Assembly (NCBI GenBank): GCA_028703645.1 | Contig: JAQVML010000128.1 | Location: 1-5,361, forward strand | Direction of reading: 5' to 3' | From: Eubacteriales bacterium | Lineage (GTDB): Bacteria; Bacillota; Clostridia; Christensenellales; CAG-138 | DNA length: 5,361 nucleotides | In this document: piece by piece, positions 1 through 4,729 of the stretch | Numbering within the stretch: position 1 is the first letter of the stretch | Layout: each line of letters opens with the position of its first letter | Notes under the pieces: generated by a model | The model's database searches: none | Told to the model about the DNA's origin: nothing | The model's input: the letters and a program-made list of their open reading frames with translations, nothing else | Position numbers and translations under genes: made by a program

Positions 1-163
1 CAAACTTATGCAGCAGCATCTCTGTTTGGTCGCTGAGTTCACCGATACGGGCGGCGACATAGGCGCGCTCACCCAATGCGTTTTTCAGCATCGCGTAGGA
101 GATGGCCGCCACGATGGAGTCCGTGTCAGGGTTGCGGTGGCCCGTAATATAGATGGGTTCCAT
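1..163 (-). CDS. ppaC: Family II manganese-dependent inorganic pyrophosphatase, N-terminal part (runs off left edge)
   Basis: Hydrolyses pyrophosphate to two phosphates in the cytoplasm, which pulls biosynthetic reactions such as nucleic acid and aminoacyl-tRNA synthesis forward. Only the first 54 complete codons are in the window. The reading begins MEPIYITGHRNPDTDSI; GHxNPDTDSI is the first metal-binding motif of DHH-superfamily family II pyrophosphatases, in which the His and both Asp residues bind Mn. It is followed by an ARIGELSDQTEMLL stretch matching the family's conserved region near residues 37-50. The start at 163 is supported by GGAGGA at 167-172, only 3 nt upstream, and by the motif lying at its usual distance from the N-terminus. 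A promoter candidate lies at 240-268. Many clostridial members carry CBS and DRTGG regulatory domains inserted after about this point; whether this one does cannot be seen here. The family call is firm; the symbol is by analogy with Bacillus ppaC. Confidence 0.88.
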   Translation of the reverse strand, partial: MEPIYITGHRNPDTDSIVAAISYAMLKNALGERAYVAARIGELSDQTEMLLHKF

Positions 164-239
164 GCGTCCTCCGAAAAAATTCCGTATTGGAGCGCGATGA
201 TGGGCAATCGCAACTCATGAGCGGATTTGTTGTGTTTTT

Positions 240-268
240 ATTCTAATCTGATCGAGAGCGCATTACAA
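240..268 (-). promoter_or_regulatory. Candidate sigma-A promoter for the pyrophosphatase gene
   Basis: On the minus strand, TTGTAA (263-268) serves as the -35 box and TAGAAT (240-245) as the -10 box, with an exact 17 nt spacer. Transcription would begin near 233 and give a leader of about 70 nt before the start codon at 163. The site lies downstream of the degV terminator at 338-364, so it fits an independent transcription unit. Within the leader, a short GCGAT/ATCGC stem can form, but nothing resembles a known riboswitch. Based on hexamer match and spacing only. Confidence 0.55.
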
Positions 269-337
269 GCGCGTGCGGTTCGCTCTGTACGAAAGTTTAT
301 GAAAAATTTAGTTGAAATTGGTAATTGAAATTGTAAT

Positions 338-364
338 AAGAAGAAAAGGCGGGATATTCCCGCC
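338..364 (-). terminator. Intrinsic terminator downstream of the DegV-family gene
   Basis: On the minus strand a perfect 7 bp stem, GGCGGGA paired with TCCCGCC around a 3 nt loop (348-364), is followed directly by a T-rich tract reading TTTTCTTCTT (347 to 338). It begins 45 nt past the degV stop codon. A GC-rich stem followed by Ts is the classic rho-independent layout. It separates degV from the pyrophosphatase gene that follows on the same strand. Confidence 0.85.
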
Positions 365-409
365 CAAAGATTAGGTTATTATTTATTTGCGCTAAGACCA
401 AATCGCTTT

Positions 410-1273
410 TTATCGCTCGCTTCCAACGAAGAACAGCGCGATGGTACCCGGGCCGCTGTGCGCGCCGATGCTCGTGCCGATATCGTCCACATGGATCATC
501 ATGTTGGGATATTTCTCGTGTACCAGGCCCGCCACATAGTTCGCGTCCGCTTTTGCGTTGCAGTTGCCGATGAATACGGTGTCCGTAACGCTTGTATCCA
601 CGGTTTTCTCCATGTGCTCAAAGAGCGCGCGCAGGGATTTCTTTCTGCCTTGCACCTTTTCCACCGCGACGAGATAGCCTTCGTTGTCCACATGCATGAC
701 GGGTTTGATGTTGAGAATTGTCGCAATGGCGGCGGTGGCGCCGCTGATGCGCCCGCCGCGCTTGAGGTAGACGAGGTCGTCCACGGTAAACCAGTGTACG
801 AAGCGGAGTTTGTTTTCTTCGACCCACTTTGCGAGGTCGTCCAAGCTCAGCTCTTGCTTTCGCGCGGCATAGTAGACCAAAAGGCCTTCGCCGAGGGAAG
901 CGGAGCAGGAGTCGATCACGACCACCTTGCGTTCGGGATACTTGATCTTGAGCTCTTCCGCCGCGTGGACCGCGCTCTGCACCGTGCCGGAGAGCTTGGA
1001 GGAAAAGCCGATATATAGGATATCTTCGCCGCCTTTGAGCACCGGCTCAAACGCTTCGAGAAAGGCAAAGGCGTTTACCTGCGCCGTGGTGACGCCGACG
1101 CCCTCGCGCATCTTGGCAAAAAATGTTTCAATGGGCATATCCGAGTGCCCGGGAATGTAGAAGTACTCCTTTTCTTCCATGGTGAATCCCATCGGGAGTA
1201 CGGTTACGCGTAATTGCTCGGCAAATTTTGCCGGCAGGTCGCTGGTTGCATCGGTGAAAATTCGATAACTCAT
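410..1273 (-). CDS. DegV-family (FakB-like) fatty-acid-binding protein
   Basis: DegV-family proteins bind a single long-chain fatty acid; the FakB members present it to the kinase FakA, which phosphorylates it for entry into phospholipid synthesis. With the start at 1273 the product is 287 residues, normal for the family. Visible motifs are the N-terminal TDATSDLP (7-14), VTTAQVN (61-67, the Thr-containing ligand-binding motif, usually followed by Gln-Pro but here Gln-Val), SSKLSGT (91-97), RGGRISG (172-178), the NIKP motif (188-191), and a C-terminal IGAHSGPGT (269-277) that lines the lipid pocket. The reading frame is open upstream to 1297, but the ATG at 1273 has a GAGG ribosome binding site 6 nt upstream and gives the usual MSYRIFTDAT-type N-terminus. 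The gene has its own promoter and terminator. No fakA is visible. Which fatty acid it binds, and whether it serves FakA, cannot be told; genomes often carry several paralogues. Confidence 0.93.
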   Translation of the reverse strand: MSYRIFTDATSDLPAKFAEQLRVTVLPMGFTMEEKEYFYIPGHSDMPIETFFAKMREGVGVTTAQVNAFAFLEAFEPVLKGGEDILYIGFSSKLSGTVQSAVHAAEELKIKYPERKVVVIDSCSASLGEGLLVYYAARKQELSLDDLAKWVEENKLRFVHWFTVDDLVYLKRGGRISGATAAIATILNIKPVMHVDNEGYLVAVEKVQGRKKSLRALFEHMEKTVDTSVTDTVFIGNCNAKADANYVAGLVHEKYPNMMIHVDDIGTSIGAHSGPGTIALFFVGSER

Positions 1274-1279
1274 GCGTTG

Positions 1280-1285
1280 CCTCAT
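1280..1285 (-). promoter_or_regulatory. Ribosome binding site that fixes the DegV-family start at 1273
   Basis: On the minus strand ATGAGG (1285 to 1280) lies 6 nt upstream of the ATG at 1273. The in-frame upstream ATGs at 1297 and 1285 lack a purine-rich site at proper spacing: the nearest AGGA to 1297 is more than 10 nt away. This favours the shorter protein. Confidence 0.65.
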
Positions 1286-1342
1286 TTCCGCGCACATCGC
1301 GCCAAATCTAATCGTTCCTAGTTGTGGTGAACGAGCAATAGC

Positions 1343-1411
1343 CGGAGAATCCTGATATCGTAAGCCCGATTCAAAGGAAACTCACTTTTTTATTTTATCG
1401 TGGATTCTCCG
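1343..1411. repeat. Ten-bp inverted repeat spanning the degV promoter -10 and leader
   Basis: CGGAGAATCC at 1343-1352 and its exact reverse complement GGATTCTCCG at 1402-1411 are separated by 49 nt. The right arm lies in the 17 nt spacer of the degV promoter and the left arm in the transcribed leader, so the pair cannot form an RNA hairpin from that promoter. This arrangement would suit a two-site operator. An exact 10 bp pair at such spacing is not very improbable in a window of this size, so its position is the main argument. Confidence 0.4.
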
Positions 1412-1420
1412 AACTGGCAA
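1392..1420 (-). promoter_or_regulatory. Candidate sigma-A promoter for the DegV-family gene
   Basis: On the minus strand, TTGCCA (1415-1420) and TAAAAT (1392-1397) are separated by exactly 17 nt. Both hexamers match four or more positions of the TTGACA/TATAAT consensus, and AT-rich DNA surrounds the -10 box. Transcription would start near 1385, giving a leader of about 110 nt. One arm of a 10 bp inverted repeat sits inside the spacer, which could place this promoter under repressor control. Confidence 0.6.
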
Positions 1421-1470
1421 GCATTTCGCGACGTTCGTGATTGGTAAAACGAAACCAGAAAAACAGAGTG

Positions 1471-1499
1471 TTGATTAATCATGCTCGTGTTGAGATAAT
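1471..1499 (+). promoter_or_regulatory. Candidate distal promoter for lit, overlapped by palindromes
   Basis: TTGATT (1471-1476) and GATAAT (1494-1499) are spaced by 17 nt on the plus strand. The -35 box lies within the palindrome TGATTAATCA (1472-1481) and the -10 box within a 15 bp near-palindrome with one mismatched pair (1490-1504). Both palindromes start with GTGTTGA (1468-1474 and 1487-1493), 19 bp apart. The same bases may therefore be a promoter, an operator pair, or both. It would lie upstream of the stronger candidate at 1561-1590. Confidence 0.35.
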
Positions 1500-1560
1500 A
1501 TCAATCTATGTCGTTCGATTTTGCCGCTGCTGCGTCAATTCTGCGAAACCATGCTGTTTT

Positions 1561-1590
1561 TTCGCAAAAGGAGACGGCTTATGCTATAAT
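1561..1590 (+). promoter_or_regulatory. Candidate proximal promoter for lit (extended -10)
   Basis: A perfect TATAAT (1585-1590) is preceded by TG one base upstream (1582-1583), making an extended -10 element. TTCGCA (1561-1566) is a weak -35 box at 18 nt spacing. Extended -10 promoters tolerate a poor -35. Transcription would start near 1597, about 105 nt before the lit start codon, and may carry tsaD as well. The right arm of a 7 bp inverted repeat (1560-1566) covers the -35 box. Confidence 0.65.
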
Positions 1591-1687
1591 ATCGCTGCAC
1601 ATGAATGGTGTGTTCAATGGTATGTGATAGAGATGAAGTAGCGCGAAGACGGCGTCTTTGTGCGTGTAGAGTAGAACAATAGCTTTT

Positions 1688-1692
1688 AGGAG
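1688..1692 (+). promoter_or_regulatory. Ribosome binding site that fixes the lit start at 1703
   Basis: AGGAG at 1688-1692 is 10 nt upstream of the ATG at 1703. An in-frame GTG at 1694 would add three residues but lies only 1 nt past the AGGAG, too close to be used, so ATG 1703 is preferred. Confidence 0.7.
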
Positions 1693-1702
1693 AGTGTATT
1701 CA

Positions 1703-2818
1703 ATGAGAAAGCTCATTTCGGTCGGAATGGCGACGCTGGCGTCGATGCTGCTGATTTTTATCGTGGTGTTTACCTCGATTGGATTCGTGATCGACGACGA
1801 AACGTTTGTAAACAACGAATTCACCAAGCTCGCCATCAGCTCCAAGATGGGCGTGAGCAACAGCGATTTGGTCACCTCGTTCAATCGCCTGGTCGATTAT
1901 ATGGAAGGCGACGCACCGGATATCAACGTTACCGTAACCGTCAACGGAGAGCAGAAGCAGATGTTTGACTATCCGCAGGAAGCGGAGCACATGGCGGATG
2001 TGCAAAAGCTCTATACCACCATCGCCTCCTATCGGGATGTCAGCGTGCTGGTCATGCTGATTTTGTTCCTCTTTGCTGCGGTGTTCAATTTTCGAAAGGC
2101 GCCGCAATATCTGGCGCAAGGATATCTCTCCGGCTCATTTGTCTTTTTGCTGATCTTCGGTTTTTTGGGCACCTGGGCCGCGCTGGATTTTTCCAATTTC
2201 TGGACGTTTTTCCACGAGATGCTCTTCTGGAACGATCTTTGGCTCTTTGACGGAACCCAGAGCCGCATGATCAACATGTTGCCGGAGCAAATCTTCGCGG
2301 ACATCGTCGCGCGGATCGGTCTCTATTCCGGCATCGTGATCGTTGTTTTAATGGCGGTGAGCATCATCGGCCTCGTTCTTGCCTCGGATGGATATAAGCG
2401 CCGCAAGGCGGTCGCGCTCGCGCGGAAGAAGGCGCGGGACAATGCGGTATCCGCCCGTAAGAAAGCGCGCGATGACGCGAGGAACCAATTGGAAGAAGAA
2501 AAACGCCTTGCGGAGAAGCGTGCGCGAATCGCCGCACACAAAGCGAAAAAACAAGCGGCGGCAGAAGCGGCCGCGCAGGAGGCCGAACAGGAACGGCTTC
2601 GCGAAGAAAAGCGCGCGAAAAAACGCGCCGCGGCGCAAGCGGCAGCTGCGCAGGAACAGCAGCAAAAAGCAACCACGGCGGCACAACGCGAAGCGCGCCC
2701 CGCACGCGAGCAAGCGCCGGCGCAGCAAAAGCAGGCAAAGAAACCCCCGGCACAAGCCGCAAAACAGTCAAAGAAGAAAGCCAATGTTCACGACGACACA
2801 GGATTCTTGGACGACTGA
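1703..2818 (+). CDS. lit: Lit-like lipoprotein intramolecular transacylase (DUF1461/TIGR01906) with long charged C-terminal tail
   Basis: Lit proteins move an acyl chain from the diacylglycerol of a membrane lipoprotein to the amino group of its N-terminal cysteine, giving lyso-form lipoproteins. The 371-residue product has four likely membrane helices at about 5-30, 112-130, 140-161 and 207-228. The extracytoplasmic loop after helix 1 contains EHMADVQKLY (95-104) and the loop after helix 3 contains FHEMLFWNDLW (170-180) followed by MLPEQIFAD (192-200), the family signature. His96 and His171 are 75 residues apart and correspond to the two histidines reported as catalytic in characterised Lit. 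Residues 231-371 form a cytoplasmic tail rich in Lys, Arg, Ala, Glu and Gln, with ARKKARD repeated at 240-246 and 251-257, Pro-rich spacing near 333-350 and an acidic end HDDTGFLDD. Typical family members end soon after helix 4. tsaD follows after 78 nt with no terminator between. The family is secure; activity is inferred, since many DUF1461 proteins are untested. Confidence 0.85.
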   Translation: MRKLISVGMATLASMLLIFIVVFTSIGFVIDDETFVNNEFTKLAISSKMGVSNSDLVTSFNRLVDYMEGDAPDINVTVTVNGEQKQMFDYPQEAEHMADVQKLYTTIASYRDVSVLVMLILFLFAAVFNFRKAPQYLAQGYLSGSFVFLLIFGFLGTWAALDFSNFWTFFHEMLFWNDLWLFDGTQSRMINMLPEQIFADIVARIGLYSGIVIVVLMAVSIIGLVLASDGYKRRKAVALARKKARDNAVSARKKARDDARNQLEEEKRLAEKRARIAAHKAKKQAAAEAAAQEAEQERLREEKRAKKRAAAQAAAAQEQQQKATTAAQREARPAREQAPAQQKQAKKPPAQAAKQSKKKANVHDDTGFLDD

Positions 2819-2896
2819 TTGGTTGGGTTGGCGGACGGAACATATTGTACTTGAATCGCGATCGGATGATTTCGCATAGAAAATAGGACTTCATAC

Positions 2897-4000
2897 ATGA
2901 CACACTACGAACGCGCCGTTGCGGAAAAGTTGGAGCAGCTCCGGCAAAAACCGCGCGTGCGCATACTCGCAATTGAGACCTCCTGCGACGAGACCGCAGC
3001 CGCCGTGATTGAAAACGGGCGGACGGTGTTGAGTAATGTCGTACACACGCAAATTCCACTGCACGTGCCGTTTGGCGGCGTGGTGCCGGAGATCGCCTCC
3101 CGCAGCCACGTGCAAAAGATCGGTACCGTGGTGCGGCGCGCGCTGGAGGAGGCAAATCTATCGCTTGCGGAGTTGGACGCCGTCGCCGTGACCAACGGCC
3201 CGGGGCTGGTTGGCGCGCTGCTCGTTGGCCTCAGTTACGCAAAAGGGCTGGCATACGCGGCGGGCTTGCCGTTCTTGGGCGTACACCACATTGCTTCGCA
3301 CATTGCGGCAAACTATCTGAGTGATCCGGAGTTGGAGCCGCCGTTTACGTGCCTTGTGGCATCCGGCGGGCACAGCCATATCATTCTCGTGGAGGATTAC
3401 GATCGTTACCGCCTCATCGGGCGCACGCGGGACGACGCGGCGGGCGAGGCGTTTGATAAGGTGGCGCGCGTACTGGGGCTGAGTTACCCCGGCGGCCCAA
3501 GCCTCGAAAAACTTGCGCGCGAAGGCGACCCGACCCGTTATCGCTTCCACTCCGCGTTTAACGAGGGAGAAGGATTCGATTTCAGCTTCTCCGGCATCAA
3601 GACCGCAGTGGTCAACCGCCTGCACAACGCCGAACAGGCGGGCGAAACGATCGATCGCGCGGACCTTGCCGCCTCGTTTCAAAAGACGGTGGTGGATATC
3701 CTCGCGGAGAAGTCCGTTCGCGCGGCAAAGACGCAGGCAGGCGAAGCGGGAAACAAGCTCGCGCTCGCGGGCGGCGTTTCGGCAAACCGTGCGTTGCGCG
3801 AGGCGATGGAGACGCGGGCGGCCGCGGCGGGCATCGCGTTTTATTGTCCGGATTTCAAGTATTGCACCGACAACGCGGCGATGGTCGGCAGCGCGGCATA
3901 TGGAAAACTCATGCGCGGGCAGTTGGACGCGCTTTCGCTCAACGCGGTGCCATATCTCTCAATTGAGGAATCGTCGGAAAAATCGAACGCGTTGACATGA
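2897..4000 (+). CDS. tsaD: TsaD, tRNA N6-threonylcarbamoyladenosine transferase subunit
   Basis: TsaD works with TsaB and TsaE to transfer the threonylcarbamoyl group made by TsaC onto A37 of ANN-decoding tRNAs, a cytoplasmic and usually essential reaction. The 367-residue product has the full ASKHA-fold signature: ILAIETSCDETAAAV (23-37), GGVVPEIASRSH (60-71), NGPGLVGALLVG (100-111), metal ligands His131 and His135 in HHIASH, SGGHSH (156-161), GEAFDKVARVLGL (183-195), YPGGP (197-201), FSGIKTAV (231-238), AGGVSANRALR (291-301) and CTDNAAM (323-329) with the metal-binding Asp325. About 20 residues, mostly charged, precede the core domain. The ATG at 2897 has AGGA 8 nt upstream at 2885-2888, and no later start fits before the core. 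It sits 78 nt behind lit on the same strand, without an obvious promoter of its own, and is followed by a terminator. tsaB and tsaE are not in the window. Confidence 0.97.
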   Translation: MTHYERAVAEKLEQLRQKPRVRILAIETSCDETAAAVIENGRTVLSNVVHTQIPLHVPFGGVVPEIASRSHVQKIGTVVRRALEEANLSLAELDAVAVTNGPGLVGALLVGLSYAKGLAYAAGLPFLGVHHIASHIAANYLSDPELEPPFTCLVASGGHSHIILVEDYDRYRLIGRTRDDAAGEAFDKVARVLGLSYPGGPSLEKLAREGDPTRYRFHSAFNEGEGFDFSFSGIKTAVVNRLHNAEQAGETIDRADLAASFQKTVVDILAEKSVRAAKTQAGEAGNKLALAGGVSANRALREAMETRAAAAGIAFYCPDFKYCTDNAAMVGSAAYGKLMRGQLDALSLNAVPYLSIEESSEKSNALT

Positions 4001-4044
4001 GAGCAGCGCGATCATTCAGGAGAGAATAAAAATCAGGACGTCTT

Positions 4045-4077
4045 ACAAAAACATGCAGCACAAGCATGTTTTTTTGT
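4045..4077 (+). terminator. Intrinsic terminator downstream of tsaD
   Basis: AAAAACATGC (4047-4056) pairs with GCATGTTTTT (4064-4073) around a 7 nt loop, and the T run continues to 4075. The stem is 10 bp, though half of it is A-T pairs. It lies about 45 nt past the tsaD stop codon, the expected place to end a lit-tsaD transcript. The A-rich left flank means it could also work weakly on the opposite strand. Confidence 0.75.
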
Positions 4078-4654
4078 ATGCGTGCCCGATCACGCGATCT
4101 ATGTAACAACGCAACAAAAATCGGTGACAAGAGCGTGTAAAATCCAGATCAGAGTGGGGGAAAACGGATGAAAAAACAATCGATTTCAGCATAAAATTAA
4201 GCAAAAACGCCAAATTACGACATTGTTTTGATCAACAAACCTGCAAAAATTGAGCGTCACAGTTGAGCCATATTTGCATAGCGAATGAGTGTTGCGCCGT
4301 GCATTCTTACAATTTTTCTCCACAGTGAACCAGCGATATTCAAGGTGAATCATGTGGAAAACCACCGAAAAACGCGGAATTCAACGACAAAATCTGTGGA
4401 TAACTATGTGGATGGTGTGGATAGAATCGTGAATATACACTAAAAAGCGAAGAATATCTATACAAACGGATTTTACCATGCGGCGTGAGCCGTTGCATGC
4501 AGGCTTCGACACAATTGCAAAATGAAGGCGAACAGAATGCCTCGCAAGAGCGGAAAAAACCGGTGCAATCAACGAAAATCGCTTCGCCGATTCACGGAAA
4601 AAGCGTCCAACAAATTTAGTTGGGGTTTAGAGCATGTAATAAGTGCGGCAAATG
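4076..4654. other. Gene-free AT-rich gap between convergent genes
   Basis: About 580 nt lie between the tsaD terminator and the terminator of the DedA-type gene. Because the flanking genes converge, neither needs a promoter here, so the length is unexplained by them. The short open frames crossing it (for example 4381-4572 on the minus strand and 4522 onward on the plus strand) lack ribosome binding sites or recognisable sequence. Visible structure includes a GCGTG/CACGC hairpin (4080-4095), a TTGATCAA palindrome (4228-4235), the DnaA-box cluster (4316-4424), a 51 nt stretch of about 27 percent GC (4425-4475) and a hairpin with a GTGA loop (4477-4499). I recognise no tRNA or standard structured RNA. 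Confidence 0.7.
4316..4424. promoter_or_regulatory. DnaA-box cluster (candidate replication origin or DnaA-titration site)
   Basis: Against the consensus TTATCCACA/TGTGGATAA, the sites are: 4316-4324 TTCTCCACA (8/9), 4353-4361 TGTGGAAAA (8/9, a full match to the looser TTWTNCACA form on the minus strand), 4395-4403 TGTGGATAA (9/9), 4407-4415 TGTGGATGG (7/9) and 4416-4424 TGTGGATAG (8/9). Four sites with at most one mismatch fall in 109 bp, where random sequence would give about 0.02 on both strands together. The last three are nearly in tandem and point the same way, followed by DNA of about 27 percent GC (4425-4475) that could serve as an unwinding element. DnaA is known to bind such clusters at oriC and at titration or regulatory clusters elsewhere. 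dnaA itself is not in the window, so the role is open. Confidence 0.7.
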
Positions 4655-4682
4655 AAAATAAAAACGCCCGCATAAGCAGGCG
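4655..4682 (-). terminator. Intrinsic terminator downstream of the DedA-type gene
   Basis: On the minus strand CGCCTGC pairs with GCGGGCG (one G-U pair) around a 4 nt loop (4665-4682), followed by TTTTTATTTT (4664 to 4655). It starts 47 nt past the stop codon at 4730, the same distance as for the other terminators here. Confidence 0.85.
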
Positions 4683-4729
4683 AGAGACATTCCGCGCGCA
4701 AGACGCTGTTTGGAGGAGATTACGGAACC

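Larger units (their letters stand above)
1274..1702. other. Divergent intergenic region between the DegV-family gene and lit
   Basis: These 429 nt separate two divergent genes and hold no convincing coding sequence. From left to right I see: the degV leader of about 110 nt; a 10 bp inverted repeat with arms 1343-1352 and 1402-1411; the leftward degV promoter at 1392-1420; a rightward promoter candidate at 1471-1499 overlapped by two palindromes (1472-1481 and 1490-1504); a 7 bp inverted repeat (1542-1548 and 1560-1566); a second rightward promoter at 1561-1590; and a lit leader of about 105 nt. The leader contains a weak AAGAC/GTCTT hairpin and a translatable stretch of 8 codons at 1601, neither of which I regard as functional. 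Confidence 0.7.

Noticed and set aside
458..1018. Long plus-strand open frame of about 186 codons opposite the DegV-family gene
   Set aside because: It is the antisense shadow of a well-supported gene; its composition is unusual (many His, Asp, Val) and it has no family motif.
1441..1641. Plus-strand 66-codon open frame upstream of lit
   Set aside because: It starts at a TTG without ribosome binding site and runs through two promoter candidates; the product has no recognisable features.
2379..2879. Plus-strand frame of 166 codons overlapping the lit tail, considered as a frameshifted ending or separate gene
   Set aside because: The lit frame stays open to a natural stop, and the alternative is an Arg/Pro-rich out-of-frame translation of the same GC-rich repeats.
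2848..2880. Possible tsaD promoter between lit and tsaD (TTGAAT with CATAGA at 18 nt)
   Set aside because: The -10 hexamer matches only three consensus positions, so it is too weak to call.
2323..3155. Long minus-strand open frames opposite the lit tail and the start of tsaD
   Set aside because: They mirror the Ala/Lys/Arg-rich tail codons, giving Cys/Phe/Arg-rich nonsense without start signals.
4406..4424. Direct repeat of TGTGGAT considered as an iteron-type plasmid origin
   Set aside because: Only three copies with irregular spacing and no rep gene nearby; the units are better explained as DnaA boxes.
4505..4511. TTCGACA, a match to the complement of the Spo0A box TGTCGAA, near the DnaA cluster
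   Set aside because: A single 7-mer is expected by chance in a window of this size; it would matter only if conserved.
4381..4572. Minus-strand 63-codon open frame across the DnaA-box cluster
   Set aside because: It begins with TTG, has no good ribosome binding site, and its His/Ile repeats simply come from the repeated TGTGGAT boxes.
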